This document shows, piece by piece, positions 37,073-45,022 of a DNA stretch of 64,000 nucleotides. This DNA comes from Roseitranquillus sp963749675 (GTDB lineage Bacteria > Pseudomonadota > Alphaproteobacteria > Rhodobacterales > Rhodobacteraceae): assembly GCA_963749675.1 (NCBI GenBank), contig CAVVNT010000001.1, positions 496,001-560,000 of the forward strand. Reading direction: 5' to 3'. The stretch's first letter is position 1, and the number at the start of each line of letters is the position of its first letter. A program made the position numbers and the translations under genes. The notes below the pieces were generated by a model. It saw only the letters and a list, made by a program, of their open reading frames with translations, was not told the DNA's origin and searched no databases.

Positions 37073-37100
37073 AGGCCGCCGATTCGGCGGCCTTTTCGTT
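37073..37100 (+). terminator. Rho-independent terminator after rpmJ
   Basis: GGCCGCC (37074-37080) pairs with GGCGGCC (37086-37092), loop GATTC, followed by TTTTCGTTTTCG. Confidence 0.85.
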
Positions 37101-37142
37101 TTCGCTCCTGAGACGGGTTCTGCCTCAGGACGGGGCCCCGAC

Positions 37143-37384
37143 CTAGCGCCCGACCACGAGGCCGGTCCGTTCGCGTCCTCGACGGCGGCGCCCATTTCGG
37201 AGGAGCCGAGGGCTTCCTCCATCTCTTCGTCGCTGTCGAACCACATTTCTCCGATGTCGTCGCAAACCGGGCCGCTCGGCTCGCCAACATCATTGATTTG
37301 CACCCAACGTCTCAGGCCGGGTATCTTCTCCACGATCCCCTTGTGTCGATCGCTGGCCCACGCCTCGAGGCACTCCTCGCGAGC
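37143..37384 (-). pseudogene. EthD-domain protein remnant (N-terminus missing, one frame break)
   Basis: Directly after the stop of the acyl-CoA ligase, in the same frame, the sequence reads REECLEAWASDRHKG then VEKIPGLRRWVQ, and later IGEMWFDSDEEMEEAL. This is the characteristic body of EthD/ferredoxin-like proteins, which normally start about 20 residues earlier. Near 37170 the frame shifts by one and would end DRTGLVVGR-stop at 37143-37145, the usual EthD C-terminus. Either the gene is a broken remnant, or one or two base errors conceal a complete gene or a ligase-EthD fusion. It converges with the rpmJ terminator. Confidence 0.5.
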
Positions 37385-38596
37385 TCAGTCGTACTTGCGC
37401 CGATCCTCGATCACGATGCCATCTTTCGGCAGAGAGCCGGGCGGTACCAGCTCGATCCGGCCGCGGAGTTTCATGACTTCGGCGACCGTGCCCTCGTACA
37501 CGGCGGCGTCGCTCGCGTCCGACTCCACCTGAACCAGCATCACGTCCGCCTCGCCATCACGGTAGGCGATCGCGCGTGCGCGGGCGACCTCGGGGTGGCG
37601 GGCGACGAAGTCGGCCACCTGCTCGGGCCGGACGAACATGCCCTTGATCTTGGTGGTCTGGTCGGCGCGGCCCATCCAGCCCTTGATGCGCATGTTGGTG
37701 CGGCCACACGGGCTTTCCCCCGCCATCACGGCGCTCAGATCGCCGGTCCCGAAGCGAACGAGCGGGTAGTCGGGATTCAGGGTCGTCACCAGAACCTCGC
37801 CCACCTCGCCGTCCGGCACGGGGTCGCCTGTACCGGGCGTCACGATCTCGACGATGACGCCGTCGTCGACGATCATGCCCTCGGCCGGTTCGCTCTCGTA
37901 GGCGATGAGGCCGAGGTCAGCGGTCGCGTAGCATTGCCGGCACGTGATCCCACGGTCGGCATAGGTCTGCCGCAGCGACGGGAAGAGCGCGCCGCCCGAT
38001 ACCGCCGCCCGCGCGAAGTTCAGTTCCAGACCCAGTTCGTCGGCCTTCTCGAGGATCGTCTTGAGGTAATCCGGCGTCCCGGCATAGGCCGTCGAGCTGA
38101 CATCGTGGGCCGCGCGCGCCTGCAGTTCCGTCTGGCCGGTACCCGCTGGGAGGATCGTCGCGCCGACGGCCGCTGCCGCGCTCTCGAACATGATGCCGGC
38201 GGGGGTCAGGTGATAGCCGAAGCAGTTCTGCACGATATCATCCCCGCCGATGCCGATCGCGTGCAGGAAACGCCCGATGCGCCACCAGTCGTGATCGCGG
38301 CTGCCCGGCTCGTAGATCGGGCCGGGCGACTGGAAGACGTGCGAGAAGCCGGTCGCAGGCCGGGTCGTCAGCCCACCGAAGGGCGGATTGTCCGCCTGCG
38401 CCTCCATCAGGGCGGACTTTCGCAACACCGGCAGCCGGGCCAGCGCCGCGCGCGAGGTGATCTTTCGTGCATCGAGGTCGCCGAGTGCATTGCCCGGCAG
38501 TGTCCCGGCGCGGGCGATGAGGGCCGGCAGGCATTCGGCCAGCGACGCCTCCCGCGCGTCGGCGGAGCGGGTCTCGAGATCGTCGTAGTACGTCAT
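37385..38596 (-). CDS. AMP-dependent acyl/aryl-CoA ligase, phenylacetate-CoA ligase (PaaK) family
   Basis: 403 residues. Blocks typical of the PaaK family: FQSPGPIYEPGSRDHDWWRIGR (P-loop region lacking the classic Ser/Thr-Gly-rich loop), FGYHLTPAGIMFESAAAAVGATILPAGTG, YAGTPDYL, YATADLGLIAYE, VRFGTGDLS and the C-terminal WMGRADQTTKIKGMFVRPEQV. Activates an aromatic or fatty acid with CoA. Its ATG overlaps the upstream stop by four bases. As the terminal complete gene of the livFKMHG cluster, it probably acts on the imported acid. Confidence 0.88.
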   Translation of the reverse strand: MTYYDDLETRSADAREASLAECLPALIARAGTLPGNALGDLDARKITSRAALARLPVLRKSALMEAQADNPPFGGLTTRPATGFSHVFQSPGPIYEPGSRDHDWWRIGRFLHAIGIGGDDIVQNCFGYHLTPAGIMFESAAAAVGATILPAGTGQTELQARAAHDVSSTAYAGTPDYLKTILEKADELGLELNFARAAVSGGALFPSLRQTYADRGITCRQCYATADLGLIAYESEPAEGMIVDDGVIVEIVTPGTGDPVPDGEVGEVLVTTLNPDYPLVRFGTGDLSAVMAGESPCGRTNMRIKGWMGRADQTTKIKGMFVRPEQVADFVARHPEVARARAIAYRDGEADVMLVQVESDASDAAVYEGTVAEVMKLRGRIELVPPGSLPKDGIVIEDRRKYD

Positions 38597-39237
38597 GCGG
38601 CAGCCTCCTTCACGGCGTCGGCCGGGCCATCCAGAGCGGCACGGGTCAAGGCAGCCATCAGGCGGACGAACCGTTCTCTCGAGCCGGCAAGATCGCTGAG
38701 GACGGCCGCCCTGGTCGGGAGGCCGAGGTCGCCGGCCGCGTCGAGCGCCGGGCCGTCAGCGCGGGGATAGAAGACGTCCCAGACAAGTTGCACCTCGCGC
38801 GCGAAGATGTCGGCCCCGGTCGCGCCCATGCCCTTTGCGCCCTGGAGCTTCTTGAGGACATCGTCGGCCCCATCGGATGCGTCGCGCAACTTCCGCAGGT
38901 CGCCGTCCCACGCATCGCGGGCCCATTCGGCGGTGTCTCGCAGGTAGCGCGCCGTGAACTCGTCGTAGCGGGCATATCCGTTTTCATTCAGGACCTTTAC
39001 GAGGTCCCAGTAGTCCCGCTCGAGGATGACGTCGATCTTGTGGAAGTCGTTCTCCCGCAGGGCCTTGCACCCTCTCACGGCATTCCCTGAGCTGATCCGC
39101 GCCGATAGCATGATGGCGCCGATCAGCCAGTGGAACAGCTCCTGTGGCGTGTCTCGGGCGATGGTTGCACCCATCTCCTCGGAGTAGAGCTGGCCCTGGT
39201 GCGCGATCAGGGCCTTCGCGATGTCCTTCTGTGCCAT
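38593..39237 (-). CDS. Helix-hairpin-helix/endonuclease III-like protein of unknown role
   Basis: 214 residues, mostly helical. LIGAIMLSARISSGNAVRGCKAL resembles the N-terminal helices of HhH-GPD glycosylases, and LQGAKGMGATGADIFAREVQLVWDVFY resembles their helix-hairpin-helix turn and following Asp. The catalytic Lys of endonuclease III is not evident, so activity is doubtful. Such proteins are often encoded beside phenylacetate-CoA-ligase-like genes in liv clusters. Translationally coupled to the ligase downstream. Confidence 0.6.
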   Translation of the reverse strand: MAQKDIAKALIAHQGQLYSEEMGATIARDTPQELFHWLIGAIMLSARISSGNAVRGCKALRENDFHKIDVILERDYWDLVKVLNENGYARYDEFTARYLRDTAEWARDAWDGDLRKLRDASDGADDVLKKLQGAKGMGATGADIFAREVQLVWDVFYPRADGPALDAAGDLGLPTRAAVLSDLAGSRERFVRLMAALTRAALDGPADAVKEAAA

Positions 39238-39288
39238 GCCGGTCCTCCTCCTCCCGATGTTAAACCGACGCGGGAGCGACGATGTTCC

Positions 39289-40113
39289 TCAGCTCAGCCA
39301 GCGCTTGCGGCGCCGGTAGGAACGGACGTCGCGAAAGGATTTTCGGCCCTCGTCGCCCATGCCGAGGTAGAATTCCTTGACGTCGGGGTTCTCGAGCAAG
39401 GCGCGGGCCGGGCCATCCATGACGATCCGGCCCGATTCCAGAATGTAGCCGTAGTGCGCGAAGCGCAGAGCGACGTTGGTGTTCTGCTCGGCCAGCAGGA
39501 AGGATACTTTCTCCTTTTCGTTCAGAGACTTGACGATCTCGAAAATCTCCTCGACCAGCTGCGGGGCAAGGCCCATCGAAGGCTCGTCGAGCAGGATCGT
39601 CTGCGGCCGCGACATCAGCGCGCGACCGATCGCGCACATCTGCTGTTCCCCGCCGGACGTGTAGCCGGCCTGGCTGCGGCGGCGTTCCTTAAGTCGCGGA
39701 AAGTATTGATAAACCAGATCGAGGTCGGCCTGGATGGCCCCGGATCCGTCGCTGCGCGTGTAGGCGCCGGTCAGCAGGTTCTCCTCGATGGTAAGGTGTT
39801 CAAAGCAATGGCGTCCTTCCATCACCTGGATGACGCCGCGGCTGACGAGGTCGGAGGGGGAGAGGTCCTGCACAGGCTCGCCGCGATAGAGGATGGAGCC
39901 TTTGGTGACCTCTCCCCGCTCGGACTTCAGGAGGCTGGAAATTGCCTTCAAAGTCGTGGTCTTGCCCGCGCCGTTGCCGCCGAGCAGGGCGGTGATGCCC
40001 TGCTCCGGCACGCTGAGGGAGACGCCCTTCAGAACCAGGATGACGTGGTTGTAGATGACCTCGATGTTGTTGACCTCGAGGAGCGCGGTCTTCGTTTCGG
40101 CGGTGTCGAGCAT
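39289..40113 (-). CDS. livF: Branched-chain-type ABC importer ATPase LivF
   Basis: 274 residues. Walker A GGNGAGKTT near residue 46, VIQVMEGRHCFEHLTIEENLL (LivF-typical), signature TSGGEQQMCAIGRALM, Walker B ILLDEPSMGLAP and switch in LLAEQNTNVAL. The C-terminal extension (KSFRDVRSYRRRKRWLS) is seen in relatives encoded near acyl-CoA ligases. Works with LivG, LivH, LivM and the receptor encoded upstream. Two palindromic sites lie directly before its start, so it may have its own promoter. Confidence 0.92.
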   Translation of the reverse strand: MLDTAETKTALLEVNNIEVIYNHVILVLKGVSLSVPEQGITALLGGNGAGKTTTLKAISSLLKSERGEVTKGSILYRGEPVQDLSPSDLVSRGVIQVMEGRHCFEHLTIEENLLTGAYTRSDGSGAIQADLDLVYQYFPRLKERRRSQAGYTSGGEQQMCAIGRALMSRPQTILLDEPSMGLAPQLVEEIFEIVKSLNEKEKVSFLLAEQNTNVALRFAHYGYILESGRIVMDGPARALLENPDVKEFYLGMGDEGRKSFRDVRSYRRRKRWLS

Positions 40114-40130
40114 GTCCTCCCCGGCGATTC

Positions 40131-40178
40131 TTGTACGTTCGTGCAGGAACTGAGAGCCGGTTTTGCACGATCGTGCAA
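40131..40178. promoter_or_regulatory. Pair of related palindromic sites upstream of livF
   Basis: A perfect 16-base palindrome TTGCACGATCGTGCAA occupies 40163-40178. A second, imperfect copy TTGTACGTTCGTGCAG lies at 40131-40146 and matches it at 13 of 16 positions. Their starts are 32 bases apart, about three helical turns. They sit 18-65 bases upstream of the livF ATG (minus strand), suited to binding of a TetR-type dimer pair. A T-run follows the palindrome only on the plus strand, where no gene is read, so a terminator is less likely. Confidence 0.6.
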
Positions 40179-40213
40179 TTTTTTTCGGCCGGTCACTACG
40201 CTTCAGTACAAAC

Positions 40214-41553
40214 TCAGAGGATCACGAAGTTCCCCGCGATCGAGGCGAGCTCGTCGGCGCCGACGCCCATGAGCTCGATCACATTGTCGTCGCCGAGGTC
40301 GATGAAGGCGCTGTCGCCCTCGACCCAGGTCGAGGTCGCGCCGATGGCGGAGGAGAGGTGGATCCGGTCGCCGTCGTCGAACGAGAAGTCGGTGATCCTG
40401 TCGCGACCTGAGCCGAGATAGAAGTGGTAGGCGTCCGCGCCGGCGCCGCCGGTCATCATGTCGCGGCCGCTGCCGCCGTCGAGGACGTCGTCTCCGTTGC
40501 CGCCGAAGAGCCGGTCGGCGCCCATGCCGGTGTGCAGGAAGTCGTCGCCGTCCTCGCCGTGCACCTCGTCGTTGCCGGCTCCGCGATCCTCCTCCGCCGA
40601 GAAGAAGTCGCCACCATCGCCGAGCCAGACGACGTCGTCGCCGGCCCCGGCATCGACGCGGTCGAATCCGGAGCCTGCGCTGATGTAGTCGTTGCCGTGT
40701 CCGCCCCAATCCGGTCGGCGCCGCTGCCGCCATAGATATGGTCGTCGCCCCCGCCCCCGTGGATCGTGTCATTCCCGGCGCCGCCGTCGATGAAGTCGGC
40801 GCTGCCGGCCGACGAGGACGTTGTCAGGTCGCCGTGGAGCTCGTCGGCGCCGTTGCCGCCGTAGAGGCGGTCGTCGCCATATCCGCCGATGAGCGTGTCG
40901 GCGCCGTCGTGACCCCAGAGCACGTCGTTGTCGGTCCCGCCATAGAGATGGTCGTCGCCGTAGCGGCCATAGAGGACGTCCTTGCCGGAGTCGCCGGTGA
41001 GCCAGTCGTCGCCGTTGCCTCCGTCGACGGTGTCGTCGTGATCGCCGCCGTAGAGCTTGTCGTCGCCGTTGCCGCCGCGGAGCGTGTCGGCCCCGGCGTA
41101 GCCGTAGGCGATGTCGTCGCCCTTGCCGCCGAAGAAGTACTCGGCCGTGGTGTCCGAGGGCGAGAAGGTGCCGCTGTAGCTGTAGTAGGTCTGGGCGCCG
41201 TAGAACTCGTCGCCGAAGGCCGAGCCGATGATGCCTTCGATGTACTGGAACCGGTCGCCGTGGGCGTCGCCGCCAAGCCCGACGCCGAGCGCCATGTCGA
41301 TCTTCACGCCCGCGGACGAGGCCGAGTAGTCGATCAGGTCGAAGTAGCTGTCCGGGGCCGTGTAGCTCCGCGTGCCGCTGTAGGACGACGTGTAGGTGTA
41401 GTCGTAGTATCGCGAGCTATCGAAGTAGATGTCGACGTCCGCGCTGCCGTAGAACAGCTCGGACCGCGAGACGCCGAGATGCTTGTCGGTGCCGTCGGTG
41501 CCGGTGTGCGTGTCCTTGTCCAGAAAAGTGATGCCGTTGATCGTAGTTGTCAT
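40214..41553 (-). CDS. RTX-type calcium-binding protein, type I secreted (one frame break)
   Basis: About 446 residues after restoring one base near 40703. A Tyr/Ser/Thr-rich N-terminal region (YYDYTYTSSYSG and similar) without signal peptide is followed from about residue 140 by more than a dozen GGxGxDxLxG nonapeptides forming calcium beta-rolls, then a C-terminal region (DRITDFSFDDGDRIHLSS) typical of RTX proteins and an aliphatic end FVIL typical of T1SS signals. No enzyme domain is seen. It lies between livF and the receptor gene of the liv cluster, about 7 kb from the PrtD/HlyD exporter genes. Confidence 0.85.
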
Positions 41554-41728
41554 ATCTCGTCTCCCGTGGAACGGCGCGCGACCTTGCGTGCCGTGTTGCC
41601 GGAGACGTTTTGGTCATAACGGTCACCCGGACCTTAACGCCGCAGGTGTGCGAGGCCGGGAATCTGCCGGGGATTTTTCGCGGATTGAGAGAAGGGGCGG
41701 CGCCCTGTCGAAGGGCGCCGCCTGATCG

Positions 41729-43009
41729 TCACATCGAGGCGCAGCCCGGCGTGATGCCGTTCTCGGACGCGAAGGCCTCGCTGTCGGCCTCGATCAGCGG
41801 CTGGATCACATCCTCGTCGGGCGCGATGAAGTCGGTCAGCGGCTCCCACGTTTCGCTGTCGGCGTTCCATTGCTGGACGAGGCCCATGCCCGAGCCGCCG
41901 TGGTCCTGGCACGTGACCTCGAACTCGGGGCCGATGCCGGGGGCGCCCCACAATTCCATCGTCGCTTCGGTGACCTCGAGATTCTCCATCCCGTCGCGCA
42001 TCATCGCGGCGTCGATGGCGGAGGTGCCGTGCATCTCCTGCGCCTTGCGGATGGCCTCGGCGGCCAGCATGGCGGCGTACATTCCGCGGGTGTAGAGCAC
42101 GTCGCCGACATTGGAGCCGTCACCGGCGGCGAGGCCCGCGTCGATGACGTACTGCTGGATCTCGTCGAACACCGGATAGTCCTGCACGCGGTTCATGTTC
42201 AGCGCCTTGTAGCCGTCGGCGGCGGCGCCCGCGGGCGTCACGTCGGGCTCGGCGCCCGCCCACCAGTTGCCGATGAAGTTCTCCATCGGGAAGCGGATGT
42301 TGGCGGCCTCCTGGATGGCGGTCTGGTTCTGCACGCCCCAGCCCCACATGATCACGTAGTCGGGGCGCTCGCGCCGGATCTGCAGCCACTGGCTCTTCTG
42401 CTCCTGACCCGGCGGGTCGACCGGCAGCAGCGAGAGCTCGTAGCCGTGCTTCTCGGCCAGCTCCTCAAGCGTGCGGATAGGCTCCTTGCCGTAGGCGGAA
42501 TTGTGGTAGATCAGCGCGATCTTCTTGCCCGAGAGATCGCCGCCATTCTCGTCGAGAAGGTACTTGATCGCGACCGAGGCACCGTCCCAGTAGGTCGCCG
42601 GGTAATTGAAGACCCAGTTGAACACCTCGCCGTTGACCGCGGAGGTCCGGCCGTAGCCCATCGTGTGCATCGGGATGCCGTCGGCGGTGACCTTGGGGAT
42701 AAGCTGGTAGGTGATCCCGGTCGAGAGCGGCTGGTAGACCAGCGGGTTTTCCGACTTGGTCAACTCGTAGCACTCCACGCCCTTTTCGGTGTCGTAGCCG
42801 GTCTCGCACTCGACGAGGCGGATCTTCTCGCCGCCGATGCCGCCGTCGCGCTGGTTCAGGAGCGTCCAGTAATCCTGGTAGCCGTCCGAGAACGGGATGC
42901 CGTTGGCCGCGTAGGGGCCGGTGCGGTAGCTGAGGTCGGGGATGACGAGGTCCGCCATCGCGTGGGTCGCCGCGAGCGTCGCGGCGAGGGTAGCTAGGGT
43001 CAGTTTCAT
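41729..43009 (-). CDS. ABC importer substrate-binding protein (LivK-like)
   Basis: 426 residues. A signal peptide (MKLTLATLAATLAATHAMA) precedes a type-1 periplasmic binding fold of the amide/branched-chain class: YQDYWTLLNQRDGGIGGEKIRLVECETGYD, YHNSAYGKEPIRTLEELAEKHGYEL. Cys residues at 68, 76, 384 and 424 may form disulfides. Ligand is probably a hydrophobic or aromatic acid given the flanking acyl-CoA ligases, though branched-chain amino acids cannot be excluded. First receptor of the cluster; 132 bases downstream of livM. Confidence 0.9.
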   Translation of the reverse strand: MKLTLATLAATLAATHAMADLVIPDLSYRTGPYAANGIPFSDGYQDYWTLLNQRDGGIGGEKIRLVECETGYDTEKGVECYELTKSENPLVYQPLSTGITYQLIPKVTADGIPMHTMGYGRTSAVNGEVFNWVFNYPATYWDGASVAIKYLLDENGGDLSGKKIALIYHNSAYGKEPIRTLEELAEKHGYELSLLPVDPPGQEQKSQWLQIRRERPDYVIMWGWGVQNQTAIQEAANIRFPMENFIGNWWAGAEPDVTPAGAAADGYKALNMNRVQDYPVFDEIQQYVIDAGLAAGDGSNVGDVLYTRGMYAAMLAAEAIRKAQEMHGTSAIDAAMMRDGMENLEVTEATMELWGAPGIGPEFEVTCQDHGGSGMGLVQQWNADSETWEPLTDFIAPDEDVIQPLIEADSEAFASENGITPGCASM

Positions 43010-43141
43010 TCGGTTCTTCCTCCCTGGGTTCTTCTTGATTCGGTCATTTTAGTGTGGTTCGCGGCTGCGCCGAAATGCGGCGTCCGTTGCGTCGGGCAGG
43101 TCGCCCGGGCCAAGGGCCGAGCGGAGATGCCGTCCCCGGCG

Positions 43142-44218
43142 TCAGTACGGGAACGGCCACGTCCTCAGCCTCTCCTTGGTGACGCGCCAGAGAGCGGCGA
43201 GCCCGTGCGGCTCGGCGATCAGGAAGACGATGATCAGCCCGCCCACGACGACCAGCTCGAGGTGCGCCACGAGGTCGGTGGGCCAGCCGAAGCCGTCGCG
43301 CAGCGTGGAGGTCAGGAACACCGGCAGCAGCACCAGCAGGGCCGCGCCGAGGAACGCGCCGAGGATCGAGCCCAGCCCGCCGATGATGATGATGAAGAGC
43401 ACCAGGAACGACTTGTCGATGCCGAACGCGGAGTTCGCCTCGACCGCGCCGAGATAGACCGCGAAGAACAGCGCCCCGGCGATGCCGATGAAGAACGACG
43501 ACACCGCAAAGGCGGAGAGCTTGGCGCGCAGCGGGTTCACGCCGATGATCTCGGCCGCGATGTCCATGTCGCGGATCGCCATCCAGGTCCGCCCCACGGT
43601 GCCGCGGGTGAGGTTCCGCGCGATCCAGGCGGAGGCCACGACGAAGGCGAGGCAGAAGAGGTAGGTGGCCCAGGCGTCGGTCGCGGGGCCGGTGACCGGT
43701 ACGCCGAACACGGTCCGCTCGGGCGCGCTGATCTGGCCCGAGGCGGAGTAGTTGTAGAACCACGGCACGCGGTTGAAGAGCCAGACCAGGAAGAACTGCG
43801 CCGCCAGCGTGGCCACGGCGAGGTAGAACCCCTTGATCCGCAGGCTGGGCAGGCCGAACAGCACGCCGACCGCCGCGGTGATGATGCCGCCCGCGACGAT
43901 GTGGAACGCGATGTTGATGTCGGGAAACGCCGTCATCAGCTTGTAGCAGGCATAGGCGCCGACCGCCATGAAGCCCCCGGTGCCGAGGCTGACCTGCCCG
44001 CAGTAGCCCGTCAGGATGTTCAGCCCGATCGCGGCGATGGCGTAGATCAGGAACGGCAGCAGGACGGCGTTCGCCCAATAGTCGTTGACGATCAGCGGGA
44101 TCACCAGCACCGCGACGGCGAGCGCGGCGTAGTACGCCCAGCGGTCGATGCGGATCGGAAAGGTCTGGCTGTCGGCGGTGTAGGTGGTCTTGAACTCGCC
44201 GGCCTCGCGATAGATCAC
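43142..44218 (-). CDS. livM: Branched-chain-type ABC permease LivM
   Basis: 358 residues with about nine membrane helices. LivM signatures: LNILTGYCGQVSLGTGGFMAVGAYA, LRIKGFYLAVATLAAQFF, GRTWMAIRDMDIAAEIIGVN and GGLGSILGAFLGAALLVLLP. The longest frame starts with GTG at 44216-44218, preceded by GAGGACCGACC. It pairs with LivH in the membrane. Confidence 0.92.
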   Translation of the reverse strand: MIYREAGEFKTTYTADSQTFPIRIDRWAYYAALAVAVLVIPLIVNDYWANAVLLPFLIYAIAAIGLNILTGYCGQVSLGTGGFMAVGAYACYKLMTAFPDINIAFHIVAGGIITAAVGVLFGLPSLRIKGFYLAVATLAAQFFLVWLFNRVPWFYNYSASGQISAPERTVFGVPVTGPATDAWATYLFCLAFVVASAWIARNLTRGTVGRTWMAIRDMDIAAEIIGVNPLRAKLSAFAVSSFFIGIAGALFFAVYLGAVEANSAFGIDKSFLVLFIIIIGGLGSILGAFLGAALLVLLPVFLTSTLRDGFGWPTDLVAHLELVVVGGLIIVFLIAEPHGLAALWRVTKERLRTWPFPY

Positions 44219-44263
44219 GGTCGGTCCTCCGTCCCGGTACCCGCCGCGGTCGTGCCGGGGCCG

Positions 44264-44291
44264 ACGTTTACCTTCTGTACACGTTTACCTT
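44264..44291. repeat. Direct repeat of ACGTTTACCTT, 17-base period
   Basis: Two exact 11-base copies at 44264-44274 and 44281-44291 lie in the gap between the divergent livM and small plus-strand gene starts. The core resembles the TTTACGT elements bound by MerR-type LiuR regulators of branched-chain and fatty acid catabolism, but it is a direct rather than an inverted repeat, so the assignment is tentative. Confidence 0.45.
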
Positions 44292-44347
44292 GAGCGAACC
44301 ATGCCGATCGGCTTGTCTTGCGAGAGAGAAGGATGGGAGATCGGGCA

Positions 44348-44686
44348 ATGGCACGGTCATTTGGAAGCAAGGAAAAGGCAGGCGGGGGACTCATCGAGGA
44401 ACTGCGTCGCCTGGAACTGATGCGCGAGACGGGCGCTCTGACCGAAGCGGCGTACCTGGAGTCGCGCGTGTCGCTGATGCAGTCGGTCTCGGACGCGGTC
44501 GTCGTCGGCGAGACGCCGGCGCCGCCTCCGGTCGCGACGGCGGCCGGGCGCAGCGCCAGGATCGCGCTGGCGTCCCTGGCGCTGGGCTTGGCCGCAATGC
44601 TGGGCGCGACGCCGGAGGCGCTGATCTGCGTCTCTCTCGCCGGCTTCTCGATGGTCGGCTTCGCGGCCGCCTGTCTCGACGAATAG
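44348..44686 (+). CDS. Small SHOCT-like membrane protein on the opposite strand within the liv cluster
   Basis: 112 residues from the ATG at 44348 (an in-frame ATG at 44333 is possible). The segment LIEELRRLELMRETGALTEAAYLESRVSLM resembles a SHOCT motif, a short helical C-terminal oligomerisation element of many prokaryotic proteins. Two hydrophobic stretches follow (ARIALASLALGLAAMLGA and ALICVSLAGFSMVGFAAACL). GGGAG lies eight bases upstream of the chosen ATG. It is the only plus-strand gene between 37 and 47 kb. Function unknown. Confidence 0.6.
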   Translation: MARSFGSKEKAGGGLIEELRRLELMRETGALTEAAYLESRVSLMQSVSDAVVVGETPAPPPVATAAGRSARIALASLALGLAAMLGATPEALICVSLAGFSMVGFAAACLDE

Positions 44687-44774
44687 GCGATCGTCCGCGG
44701 GCTGGCATCAACGGGGGCGCTGCCGAGCGACGGACGCGGCGCCTCCGCCGTCGGGTGAGCGGGTCGGCGCGGCA

Positions 44775-45021
44775 TCAATCCTCCTTCACCAGACGGTTCC
44801 AGCGGATACTGGCGAAGACGCCGGTGCGCCAGGACGGCGACGACGAACGCGCCGACGGCGAGGGCGGCATAGCCCCAGCGCCGCAGCGATGCGCCATCCG
44901 GGGCGGCGAAGGCGAGCGCGGCGAAGCCGAGCGCACCGAAGAGGCCGATCACCGCGACGGCCGCGACCAGCTTCACCGACTGCTTCTGCGGGGCGGAGGA
45001 GGCTTCGGGGCGCGTCGGCAT
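44775..45021 (-). CDS. Small two-helix membrane protein between livH and livM (probable frame break)
   Basis: From the ATG at 45021 the protein has two membrane helices (KLVAAVAVIGLFGALGFAALAFA and YAALAVGAFVVAVLAHR). In the given sequence the frame runs on into Pro/Arg-rich text that overlaps the small plus-strand gene. Removing one base after AHRR near 44815 yields FASIRWNRLVKED and a stop at 44775-44777, giving 81 residues. This is the same kind of break seen in other genes here, so the short form is preferred. Start lies two bases from the livH stop. Unknown function, possibly accessory to the transporter. Confidence 0.5.
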
Positions 45022-45022
45022 G

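Noticed and set aside
40163..40185. Palindrome plus T-run as a transcription terminator
   Set aside because: The T-run follows only on the plus strand, where no gene is read; both flanking genes are on the minus strand.
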